DNA of 64,000 bases from Sapria himalayana (lineage: Eukaryota; Streptophyta; Magnoliopsida; Malpighiales; Rafflesiaceae). Shown here one piece after another: positions 52,861-64,000 of this stretch. The notes under the pieces were generated by a model. The model searched no databases and was not told the DNA's origin. It worked only from the letters and a program-made list of their open reading frames with translations. The stretch is from NCBI GenBank assembly GCA_029783825.1, contig JAREIK010001471.1, positions 103,882 through 167,881 of the forward strand. Reading direction: 5' to 3'. Position 1 is the stretch's first letter. Each line of letters opens with the position of its first letter. A program made the translations under genes and the position numbers.

Positions 52861-55800
52861 TATTTCATTGTAAAAAATTAAAAATATACATGTAAATCAA
52901 ACATTGACTACACTAAATAAGCAACTTCACATGCACCACACATCTACTACTTAGGATATATATATATTGTATGCATATTTTTTAAAAAAACAGAATGGTT
53001 TACTCTATTACTAATCAAATTATCTTTCATATAACTTATGCGAACATTATATAATGATGGAATAATTACTTATTATAAATGTATACATGAAATAAGTCAC
53101 CATGCATGGGCAGTGTGATTTGAGAATGCATGGTATCTTGTTCTTCTTTGAAATTCAAATATTAAATAAGACATCAAACAAATAATTCACAACCAATTAA
53201 TTTAAATATTATTTTTAGTTGGTACCCACCTTTTTGCCAAAAATAATGATCTACATGATATTTGCCAAAAATAAATACAATTATTATTAAAGATAATAAA
53301 GTATCTCAACTTATCTAAACTCTCAACTCAAATATATACCTAAAAGTCATTGTGAAAATAAATAAATTTTTACTCATACAAATTTGACATTGAGAATATA
53401 TAATTCTAAAAAATATTTTTTTGTGATAGGTCTCACGATATATTATACGAACATCTCTAATACTAGGATTCAATATTCTCGATTTGAATAGAAATGAATG
53501 ACTTGGAAAAAATAATCTCTGATACCACTATCACATACTCACACACACTTCATTGAGGCCATCTTTGGATGAAGTTTTTTCTAACACAATTTCTGATACG
53601 ATATAAAAATCTACTAAAAATTAATTCAAACAAAATGGTAGAAAGAAAAAAAAATACAATTATACTCAATCAACAAACTAAAAAAACCTAATGTATATAT
53701 AAATCAAAAAATTTACATGGATAACTCATATGTTGGTTACTTTACCTACTAAGTAAAAATAATTTTAACAAAATAAAAATGGTTATAATAATTATTATAT
53801 ATTTACTTGAATATATGTAACCTCAAAATATTACTTTTTTGATACATATTATATTTTAAAATACAATTCAACAAAATTTAGACCTTACTTCCTTGAGCAT
53901 GCAACGAACCACAAAATTTGTTATACTAGATAATACTTAACCTCGATATAATATAATTAAAAAAATAAAAATTTGATTGAACTATTAAAAAACTTTTTAT
54001 AGGAACAAAGTGTTTCATGATAATTTTGAAATATATAATTCTAATTATAAATTACTAGATAAATCATATCTCTGACCAATTAGATATAAATTTTGAAATA
54101 TATAAATTTTGAATATTTGAAAGTACCTATTTTGCAAAATAACTTTTGTAGACATGAGAAAATAATATTTAATATCATTGAGTATGCATTCAATAAATAT
54201 TTGAGTACTAAAAAAAATATTTGTTACTCTCCAATTACAACTATAGAAAATATTAGTGTTAAAGTTATATTCTTTAAGATGATTGGTTTTTTAAGATTAT
54301 ATTTTAATTGTTAATGTTGATGAACAATTGAAGACTTATCCATTGAAAATTAGATATAAATGCTTCTACAGGTAATCTAAAGAATTGTGTATTTCCATTC
54401 TTAGCATCTTTCAATGTTATTACATCACATTATCAAAAATTTTAAATCTCTATAAATCTTTATTTTTTTCCAATAATATTGTAAGATGTTAAGATTTGTA
54501 CTAATTAAAATAAAGAAATTTCTAATAAAAATGTTTTTTACCCATCAATTTCTCTCTAGGTGTTATTCCTATTCAATCAAATTTATTGAGTCCAAATAGT
54601 CATGAAATTCAAGTGCAAGATATCTTTCATATTATAAAAAATATGATAAGAAAACATCTTATTCAAACAATTGATAAGTCTCTTGTAGAGACTAAATGAT
54701 CATGAAGATGATTTTGTTAAATTAAATTTTTCAATTATTCTCTGAATGATATAACAAAGTTATACTAGATATCCTATAAAAGAGATTTTATCTTACTCTA
54801 AATTTCCTATTCAATCAAATTCGGGATACCACAAATTTTTTTTCAACATACCCTTGCATTATGACTAACAACATATCATGTGAGAAAATTTGCATGACCT
54901 TCACTCTATCTATATACTATTATTCTTAAGAAGTTATCACATGTGATTTATTTGTTAATTTTAAATAAAAATAATAATTCTTCTAAAAAAACTTGAGAAT
55001 GAAAAACTCATAAAACAACCACTCAATTTTCATGAAGGTGCCAAAATGGATTTTATTGAGCTAAAGTAGTCTTTGAGAACTTAGTTTTATAATTTTTTTT
55101 CAATTATAACTTATTTTTTGTTACACCAATATATTTCAAACATCTCTCTTTTATTGGAGTTCTCATGTTATAATTATTTTTTTATTTATTCATATTGATC
55201 ATTATTATAAATAAATGATCATGTGGTAAATAACCACATTAAAAATGTGATGAATGATAAAAATCATATCACCCAATGTCCCTTATAAATTCAATTTGTA
55301 AGTACATAAACAAACTTTATAAAGATCATTTTACCATCATTATATTTTATCATGTTATTTCATAAATATTATATTATTATTACTATATATGAAATAATTT
55401 TTTTCTGATATTATTTCAAATAAAATACCTTGTAAGTCGTAGGTACTTTCTTGAAATTATAATTATAGGTCATCAAAATATAATTTTATTTTGACAATAA
55501 AATGTTATAAATATTTTTGCAAAATTAAATTCTTAGATAGTACATTAAATTCACTATCAAACAATTATTGTCAAATAAATTATATTATCAAAATAATAAG
55601 TTATTTTTGAGAGTATACTTGATAGTTACATATGAACATTATTCTTTAAAAAATTTAATATTTAATGAAATCTCTAATACTTTATATTTCTTTTAGAGAT
55701 TATACTAATACTCATGAGATTTATTATTCAAATTATAGTTTGATATCAACCGCCAAAGAAAAAAAATTATTATAAATTATTATATTTGTTTTATAAATAA

Positions 55801-56410
55801 TTGTATCTCTTAAAAAAATAAAAGATAAAAAATAATTCCATGATTTTGTGCAAAGATAAATTGTCACGTCATAAATACTCTAACTTATAAGCTTTTTTGA
55901 ATTATATATTTGATTAGAGAGAGTGAATTTACAATTTTTTTTAAAAAATTATTCTTTATTATGACAATGATGGAATCATACATAGTTTCCAATGGCATTT
56001 TCTACGAAAAAATAAAACATATAGATATTAATTTTCAATTCATCAAAAAATACAAAATAAAATAGGTTGAGTATTATTGTTCATACTTGTATTCAAGATC
56101 AGGCTCAAACATTTTTACTAAGCACTATAATGATCACCAATTTTTTTGAGTTGAGTATATATAATATATTATATATTCATATACTAGCTTGATAAGATTC
56201 AATGATATCATGACATGATATTTCTATCATACCATGTGTCAATTATTAAAAAGAGTATTTTTATCAATCACCTATTATTTTTTAATGAACACGTCACCAC
56301 AAGTTGGTAATTTATTAATGCTTGTCTTTTACCACAGAAAAATGGAGAAACTAATTGCCATTTTTAAATGATCAAGACAGACAACTAAAAAAATTGAGTT
56401 TATGTTTTTG
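52861..56410. other. AT-rich sequence without recognisable genes
   Basis: About 3.5 kb of very AT-rich DNA. The longest + frame (54093-54314, 73 codons) shows no motif. A possible retrotransposon primer-binding site on the - strand lies at 53517-53527 and is listed separately. I see no other structure I can support. Confidence 0.5.
53517..53527 (-). other. Possible tRNA-iMet-type primer-binding site
   Basis: The - strand reads TGGTATCAGAG, identical to the first eleven bases of the site complementary to plant initiator tRNA-Met used by many LTR retrotransposons. The sequence to its right does not begin with a clear LTR end, so this may be chance or a badly decayed element. Confidence 0.3.
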
Positions 56411-56419
56411 GGCAGAACT

Positions 56420-57225
56420 TATATATCAAAGAGCTTTTCACCAATGCTTGTGTTGAAGATTAGAACATAGAAATCGATCCATTGTTCATTAATGTCATCC
56501 AACATATCCAGTCGGAGTATTCACTTGCCCTGCTTAGGTGAATGTTTGGGAACTCGGCCATGTTTTTCCAAAGAAATGGAACAAAAAAATTCTACCGTGA
56601 AATTGAAGGCGTGAAACCTGACATCCAGAACTCTAACCTATTTAGTTATGTTATTCTTGTTAATTTTATAAACACTCTATTTATATTCCACCTCCGACAA
56701 GAGCAAACAAATCAAAGATTCACATTGTGTTCTACTCATTGAATTACCAACAAACATAATCCTTTTATTCCTCAAACTTTCTAAAATATCTTGCACATCT
56801 AACCTTGGAATATGACAGTCCGTAGGTTTCCATCTCCACCTCAGATACTGCCTACCCTTCCTTCCATTTCCAAGACAATTAAATCCATGCATTACAAATG
56901 GGCATTCTGAAGCATTATGAAGAGGATAGCTATTATCTACGATCCAATTTCCATTAAAGTGACAATTCCCCAAAGAATCATTATATTTTGAAACCGAAAG
57001 CTCATGTTGTCCAAGTGTCAGGCTCGTTAGGACATAAATATAGCTCCCACAAAAAGCAAGCGAAAAAGAGACACATAGTCCTATCACAACAAGTACACAA
57101 AACCTTTGAAAGACTGAACTTGATTGATATTGCAATTTCGAAGTTGCAATGGTCGAAGATTTAGGGCTAAGAATCACTATTCCACTTTGATTGAATGATT
57201 TTCTCTTGCCAAAGGTATTCGCCAT
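56420..57225 (-). pseudogene. Trichome birefringence-like (TBL/PMR5N) gene fragment, broken
   Basis: TBL proteins are Golgi membrane polysaccharide O-acetyltransferases of plant cell walls. The frame starts MANTFGKRKSF at 57225. It has a single membrane segment at residues ~43-66, then the PMR5N domain (~87-140) with conserved cysteines and CPFVMHGFNCLGNGR and YLRWRWKP. The GDS-type catalytic motif appears as FVGNSMSR (160-162), so the usual Asp is Asn. After residue 182 there is a TAG, yet the same frame continues with family sequence (DVRFHAFNFTVEF), a second TAG, then PKQGK and a TGA, then LRLDMLDDINEQW and IFNTS. After IFNTS a short piece seems deleted, and recognisable homology stops near GEKLF. 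The C-terminal part with the DxxH motif is absent (usual length ~400-450 residues). No intron is visible, so a retrocopy is possible. Three stops and the truncation make it a pseudogene. Confidence 0.9.
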
Positions 57226-58009
57226 CTCATCACATGATAGTGCTATTATTCTTCAGGATACACGTACACTGAGAGGAAAATAATCGAAGATTACTATCAG
57301 CAAAGATATCTCAAGTACAGAATTGGTTCGAATAAAAAAATGCTTATCTAACCGCAAACAAATGACATACCAACTTGACGAGATAGATTCAAATGGATTG
57401 ATCCATTCTAAGACAAAAATAAAAGAAAGAATTGCTTGCATTTAACACTTGGAGAAATATTTGATGGTCATCATTTAGGGCACCTTGATAATGGGGAAAA
57501 CTGGAAGAAATAGGGCACAATCATAGATTGAGAAGGAATTTTTAAGAAGTCACATGTACTCTTGCATATATATACATGAAGCACAATGGGACGATATCGA
57601 AGTGAGTTGTGATAGAGGTGACGGGGAATGGAGTGCTAGGAGAATGGAGACCATGATCGCCCCTACGACACTGAGGGATTCATGAATCACAGTTAAGAAT
57701 ACTAGCTTCCATGCACCAGAATCCAGCACCACAATTTAACAAAATTTACTTTTTTTTTCTAAATAAGTAAAATAGCTTCAAATTTAAAATATTTAATAAA
57801 AAAACTCTAATACTATTTAAGTTTTAAAAAAATAGCATCAAAACTAAAAATATATTGATACTCTTAAATGAAATTACCCTTTTAAAAATGTCATGTCAAC
57901 ATTAAAAAATAAAAAATAAGAAGAGTGTATTGATTATACCACATATCATATACTATATTCATCATGTTTTGTTATATAAATATTATAAATATGTTTAGAA
58001 AAAAAAGAA
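57226..58009. other. Sequence upstream of the TBL fragment
   Basis: 57430-57735 is less AT-rich than its surroundings and could be the former 5' leader or upstream region of the TBL copy. The - strand frame at 57550-57732 has no recognised motif. 57740-58009 is AT-rich and leads into the A-rich satellite. Confidence 0.45.
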
Positions 58010-58186
58010 TAAAAAGAAAAAAAATAAAAAATAAAAAAATAAAAAATAAAAAAATAAAAAATAAAAAAATAAAAAAATAAAAAAATAAAAAAATAAAAAA
58101 ATAAAAAAATAAAAAAATAAAAAAACAAAAAATAAAAAAAATAAAAAAATAAAAAAAAATAAAAAAAATAAAAAAAATAAAAAAAA

Positions 58187-58218
<32 letters not shown>

Positions 58219-58265
58219 AAATAAAAAAATAAAAAAATAAAAAAAAACAAAAAAAAAACAAAAAA
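58010..58265 (+). repeat. (AAAAAAT)n A-rich satellite
   Basis: Units of five to nine A followed by T or C are repeated over ~255 bases. The - strand is stop-poor and reads Phe/Leu/Ile/Tyr-rich frames, which are artefacts. The GATA array begins directly after it. Confidence 0.95.
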
Positions 58266-59702
58266 AGATAATTAATAAATACACAAATAAATAGACAAAT
58301 AAATAGATAGATATATAGATTGCTAGTCAAATAGATAGATAAATAGATAGATAGATAGATAGAGAATAGATAGATAGATATATAGACAAATAGATAGACA
58401 AATATATAGACAACAAACAAACAGACAAATAGATAGATAGATATACAAATAGATAGATAGATATACAAATAGATAGAAAGATAGATAGAGAGAAAGATAA
58501 ACACATAGATAGATAGAGAGAAAGATAGACACATAGATAGATAGAAAGATAGATAAATAGATACATATATAAATAGATAAATAGATAATTAGATAAATAG
58601 ATAGAGAGTTATAATAATATATAGATAAACAGATAGATAGATAAATGGATTGATAGAGAAAGAGACAAATAGATATACAAATATATATACAGATAATAGA
58701 TAGGTAGATAGATAGACACTTTAATAGATAGATTATAAACAAATAGATATAGATATAGATAGACAAATATATAGATAGATATATATATAGACAAATAGAT
58801 GGGTACATAAAAAGATAGATAGACAAATAGATAGATAAATATATTGACAGATGGATAGATAGCTGGATAGATAGATAGATAGACAGAGAAATAAATAGTC
58901 AAATGAATAAATAGATAGTTAAATAGATAGACATAAAGATAAATAGATAGAAATAGAACAAATAGATAGATTGATAGGCAAATAGATATACAGATATATA
59001 GACACATAGATAGATAGATAGATAGATAGAGAAATAGATAAATAAATAAATAAATAGATATATAGATAGATAGATATTAGACAGATAGATAGAAAGACAG
59101 ACAGATAGATAGATACATAGATAGAAAGGTAGATTGATAGATAAATTGACATATAGATAGAAAGATAGATAGAGATATAGATAGACATATAAATAAATAG
59201 ATAGATAGATTGATAGATAGATAGATAGATTGACAGATATATAGATAGATAGATAGATAGACAAATAGATAGATAGATAGATACACATATAAATATAAAG
59301 ATAAATTATTAGTTAGAAAGATATATAGACATATAGATAGATTTATTAATAGAAAGATCGATGGATAGATAGTTAGATAGATATATAAACAAATAATTAG
59401 AAAGATAGAAAGATATATAGATAGACATAAAGATAGACTAATAGTTTAATTGATAGATAGACAGATAGATTGGTAGATACATTGACAGATAGATTGGTAG
59501 ATAGATTGACAGATAGATTGACAGATAGATGGACATATATATATAGATAGATAGTCATATATTTAGACAGGTAGGTAGACACATATATAGATAGATAGAT
59601 AGATCGATAGATAGATAGATAGAAAGATAGAGAGATAGATAAATAGATAAACAGATTAATTGATGGAAAAATATATAGATAGATAGATAGATAGACAGAC
59701 AA

Positions 59703-59739
<37 letters not shown>

Positions 59740-60179
59740 CAAATAGATAGATAGATAGATAGTCGGATTAATAGTAACATAGATAGATAGATTAATAGAT
59801 AGATTGATAGATAAATTGAAATATAGATTGATATATAGATTAATAGATAGATTGATAGATATATAGATAGATAGACAAATATATAGACAAATAGCTAAAC
59901 AAATAGATATATAGATAGAAATATAGATAGAGATATAGATGGATAGATATATAGATAGATAGATAGTCAAATAGATAGACAAATATATAAATTGATAGAT
60001 AGATAGCAAGATAGACAGATAAATAGACAAATAAATAGAGTAATAGAGAGATAGATATTTAGATAAATTGATTGAAATATAGATAGACACGTAGATAGAA
60101 ATATCAATAATAAATAGATTGAAAGATCTTTTGATAGAAATAATAATAGATAGATAAATAAATAGATATATATATATAG

Positions 60180-60210
<31 letters not shown>

Positions 60211-60548
60211 GAGAGATATATAGATAGATAGCTTGACACGCAGACAAATAGATAGATAGATAAACAGATAGACTTATAAATAGATAGACATATAGATAGA
60301 CACATAGACAGATAGATAGATATATAGACAAATATATAGTTAGATATATAGAAAGATAGATAATTAAATAATTTAATACTTAAATAGATAGATATATTGA
60401 TAGACCGATAGATCGATAGATAGATACATAGATAGACTAACATATATATAGACCTAATGATAGAAATATAGATAGATAGACATATAGATATAATGATATA
60501 TGAACATATATAGTCTAATATATTGACAAATAGATAGACAGATAGATG
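58266..60548 (+). repeat. Interrupted GATA array block
   Basis: Same structure and polarity as the main array; open frames on - are Tyr-Leu-Ser-Ile repeats. It sits between the A-rich satellite and a small unique island. Confidence 0.95.
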
Positions 60549-61110
60549 GGTAGTATTGTCTATATATTTTGTTTTGATAAACTACTTTGTATAACTAAAA
60601 TGTTTTCTCTTTCAATATTTTTTTAAGTGCAGGAAATAAAATATTCAATGGTTTTGAATGCAACAATAGCATAATAATGGGGGTGCCACTGTACGTTCAG
60701 TGTGCCAAAGAAATTGTAGGAGCATAAACCTGTCCATCCAAGTGATTTGACTTGTTCTATTATTGATATAAATTATTTTTATTACTATTTTTGTGTTGTT
60801 GTAATTTTTGGTTATAGAACTGTTCATCTCCATTTTCTCATTTCTGCATGATTTTCAGCGTGAGTACTGCTCACAAATCAGTTAGACTTGTTTTAGTTAT
60901 AATCTATAAAAGCATATGTATTTTTCTGGTGGATGTAGCTAGTTGTTCTGAATGACTAGTGAACCACATTTATTTTTGTGTTTCTATTGTTGTTTGATTT
61001 TTTTTTTCATGGGTTGTTGGATTGTTGTTGTGGATATATATTTTGTTGTTCTCTTCTTCTTCTTCTAATCTAAGAAATTACAAATTTTGGAAGTAGAATT
61101 ACCCAACAGA
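60549..61110. other. Unique 560-base island within the GATA array
   Basis: Non-repeat sequence of moderate AT content, flanked on both sides by GATA array. The - strand frame 60645-60833 has no recognised motif. On +, 60940-61060 is T/G-rich (GTTGTTG and TTCTTCTTCTTC). I see neither CACTA ends nor a clear target duplication, so its origin is unknown. Confidence 0.6.
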
Positions 61111-61140
61111 TGGTTAAATAGATAGATAGACAAATATATA

Positions 61141-62265
61141 TAGACAGATAGTTAGATAGATAGATAAATAGATAGAAAGATAGATAGATTTATTGATAGA
61201 TAGATAGTCAGATAAATTTGTGGATAGATAAAACAATAGATAGAAAGGTAGATAGACATTTAATTCGACAATTAGATAGACTGACAGCTAGATAGATAGA
61301 TAGATAGATCGATAGACATATAGTTTGAAAAATAAATAGATACATAGGCAGATAGATTGACAAACATACATACAGACATATAGATAAATAAATAAATAGA
61401 TAAATAAATAGATAGATAGATAGATAAAAAGATAGATAGAAAGATAGATAGAGAGATAGATAAATAAATATACAGATAGATCAAAAGATAGATAGATAGC
61501 TAGATAGATAGACAAATAGATAGATAGATAGATAGATAAATACAAAAATAGATTGATAAATAGATAAATAGATAGATAGACATATAAATGAACAAATAAA
61601 CATATATATAGATAGATAGATAGATAGATAGAAAGTTAGATCGATACATTTACAAATAGATTGATTGATTGATAGACAAATCAATAGATAGATAGATAGA
61701 TCGATCGATCGATAGATATATAGATTGCTAGATACTTAGATAGGAAAATAGATAGACAAATCGATAAAGAGATAGATAGACAAATAGATAGATAGATAGA
61801 CATAAAGATTGATAGATAGATAAATAGATAGATAGACAAATTGATAGACAGGTTGATAGACAGAAAGAAAGATTGATAGATAGACAAATATATAGATAGA
61901 CAGACAAAAATAGGTATATAGATACATAGATAAATAGATAGATAGATTGATTGATTGATAGATTGATAAACTTAATGATAGAGAGATTGATATACATATT
62001 GATAGACAAATTTATAAATAGATAGATAGATAGACAGATATATAGACAAATTGATATTCAAATTTATAAATGGATAGATAAATAGATAGATCAATCGATA
62101 GAAAGATTGATAGAAAAATGGATAGATAGTGGGATAGATAGAAGGACAAATAAATTGATAGTTAGACAAATATATAGATGGATAATTGATAGATAGATAG
62201 ATAGATAAATAGATAAATCAATAGTTAGATTGATTGATTGATAGAAAGATAGATAGGCATATATA
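61141..62265 (+). repeat. ~1.13 kb tandem duplication, copy 1
   Basis: It begins TAGACAGATAGTTAGATAG and carries diagnostic phrases such as GATAAATTTGTGGATAGAT, TTTAATTCGACAATTAGATA and a run of GATC units (61701-61712). Each recurs 1125-1129 bases later. Confidence 0.95.
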
Positions 62266-63394
62266 TAGACAGATAGTTAGATAGATAGATAAATAGATAG
62301 AAAGATAGATAGATTTATTGATAGATAGATAGTCAGATAAATTTGTGGATAGATAAAACAATAGATAGAAAGGTAGATAGACATTTAATTCGACAATTAG
62401 ATAGACTGACAGCTAGATAGATAGATAGATAGATCGATAGACATATAGTTTGAAAAATAAATAGATACATAGGCAGATAGATTGACAAACATACATACAG
62501 ACATATAGATAAATAAATAAATAGATAAATAAATAGATAGATAGATAGATAAAAAGATAGATAGAAAGATAGATAGAGAGATAGATAAATAAATATACAG
62601 ATAGATCAAAAGATAGATAGATAGCTAGATAGATAGACAAATAGATAGATAGATAGATAGATAAATACAAAAATAGATTGATAAATAGATAAATAGATAG
62701 ATAGAGAGATAGATAGACATATAAATGAACAAATAAACATATATATAGATAGATAGATAGATAGATAGAAAGTTAGATCGATACATTTACAAATAGATTG
62801 ATTGATTGATAGACAAATCAATAGATAGATAGATAGATAGATCGATCGATAGATATATAGATTGCTAGATACTTAGATAGGAAAATAGATAGACAAATCG
62901 ATAAAGAGATAGATAGACAAATAGATAGATAGATAGACATAAAGATTGATAGATAAATAAATAGATAGATAGACAAATTGATAGACAGGTTGATAGATAG
63001 AAAGATTGATAGATAGACAAATATATAGATAGACAGACAAAAATAGGTATATAGATACATAGATAAACAGATAGATAGATTGATTGATTGATAGATTGAT
63101 AAACTTAATGATAGAGAGATTGATATACATATTGATAGACAAATTTATAAATAGATAGATAGATAGACAGATATATAGACAAATTGATATTCAAATTTAT
63201 AAATGGATAGATAAATAGATAGATCAATCGATAGAAAGATTGATAGAAAAATGGATAGATAGTGGGATAGATAGAAGGACAAATAAATTGATAGTTAGAC
63301 AAATATATAGATGGATAATTGATAGATAGATAGATAAATAGATAAATCAATAGTTAGATTGATTGATTGATAGAAAGATAGATAGGCATATATA
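62266..63394 (+). repeat. ~1.13 kb tandem duplication, copy 2
   Basis: Nearly identical to copy 1. The differences are mostly whole GATA/GATC units gained or lost, for example two GATC units here versus three in copy 1, an extra GAGAGATA near 62703, and loss of a short ACAGAAAG segment near 63000. The high identity marks a recent event. Confidence 0.95.
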
Positions 63395-63889
63395 TAGATA
63401 GATAGATACTTACATATATCGATAGATATAAAGATAGATATAAAGAAAGATATATTGACATATGTGTAGATACATAGATAGATAGATAGTCAGATATAGA
63501 TAGATAGACAGATAGATAGATAGGCAGATAGCTAGCTAGATAGATATAAAAATATATAGACAGATAGATACACAGATAGATAAACATATAGAGAGACATA
63601 TAGATAGACATATTTATAGTTAGATAGATAGATAGTTAGTTAGAGAGAATAGATATAGAAATAGATAGAGAGATACATAAAAAGTTACATAAACAGATAG
63701 ATATATAGATTGATAGACATATAGATAGACAGATAGTTAGACAGATAAATTGATACATAGATAGATAAATTGATAGATAATTAGATAAATAGATTGACTG
63801 ATAAATAGATAGATTGCTAGAAAGTTAGTTAGACAGATAGATTTGACTATTAGATAGATAGTTCGATAGACAGATAGATTAATAGATAA

Positions 63890-64000
63890 CTCGGCGAAAA
63901 TGCTCTCGGCGAAAAACCTTGCTAGACAAAAACTCGGCGATAACTCGGCGAAAAATCTTCTGCGGTTTCCATTAGATTTCTCTCTCGTGATTTACCTTAA
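63890..64000. other. Edge of a non-array sequence with CTCGGCGA repeats
   Basis: The array stops at 63889. CTCGGCGAAAA or CTCGGCGATAA occurs at 63890, 63905, 63933 and 63944. GC-containing short repeats next to an array edge resemble the subterminal repeats of a transposon, but no terminus is visible and the window ends. Confidence 0.45.

Larger units (their letters stand above)
61111..63889 (+). repeat. Last GATA array block
   Basis: GATA-type array, most of it made of two copies of a ~1.13 kb segment (61141-62265 and 62266-63394) followed by ~0.5 kb of single-copy array. Confidence 0.95.

Noticed and set aside
54093..54314. A 73-codon + strand frame in the AT-rich island
   Set aside because: It has no motif, AT-driven composition and no supporting context; most likely a chance frame.
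57946..58284. Phe-rich open frames on the - strand
   Set aside because: They are translations of the (AAAAAAT)n satellite.

Overview
This window is nuclear DNA of a flowering plant. The plant assignment rests on two things: a complete but decayed CACTA (En/Spm) DNA transposon, with the plant-specific domain order Transpos_assoc, TNP2/Transposase_21, DUF4218, DUF4216 and a Transposase_24-type second gene; and a broken copy of a trichome birefringence-like (TBL/PMR5N) gene. I see no intact gene. The species cannot be named from the sequence.

About 36 kb of the 64 kb is one kind of DNA: a very long, heavily interrupted GATA/TATC tetranucleotide array. Positions ~509-12044 read TATC on the + strand. 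At ~12045 the polarity flips, and every later block (12045-15539, 31471-47673, 58266-60548, 61111-63889) reads GATA on the + strand. Reading (TATC)n in triplets gives (Tyr-Leu-Ser-Ile)n with no stops, which explains the dozens of long 'YLSI' open frames. None of them is a gene. The array holds long (TA)n tracts, patches of homogenised variant units (GACA, GATT, GTAG), and large direct duplications: ~1.37 kb at 41.9-44.6 kb and ~1.13 kb at 61.1-63.4 kb.

Layout: 1-493 unassigned sequence ending in AATAAA plus A14; 509-12044 TATC array; 12045-15539 GATA array; 15540-31470 CACTA element 1 (15.9 kb, TIRs CACTACAA.., AAT target duplication, inserted into the array); 31471-32593 array containing two further tandem copies of the element's 3' end; 32594-47673 GATA array; 47674-58009 an AT-rich island. 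The island begins with a CACTA-like terminus and an antisense Transposase_24-like remnant (element 2, other end not found) and carries the TBL pseudogene near its far side. Then 58010-58265 an A-rich (AAAAAAT)n satellite; 58266-60548 GATA array; 60549-61110 a small unique island; 61111-63889 GATA array; 63890-64000 the start of another non-array sequence with four CTCGGCGA-type repeats.

History inferred from the sequence: the array existed before CACTA element 1 landed, because removing the element and one AAT restores ordinary array sequence. The array kept growing by segmental duplication afterwards, because the element's 3' terminus and its array flank were tandemly copied and the copies are nearly identical although the transposase is full of stops.
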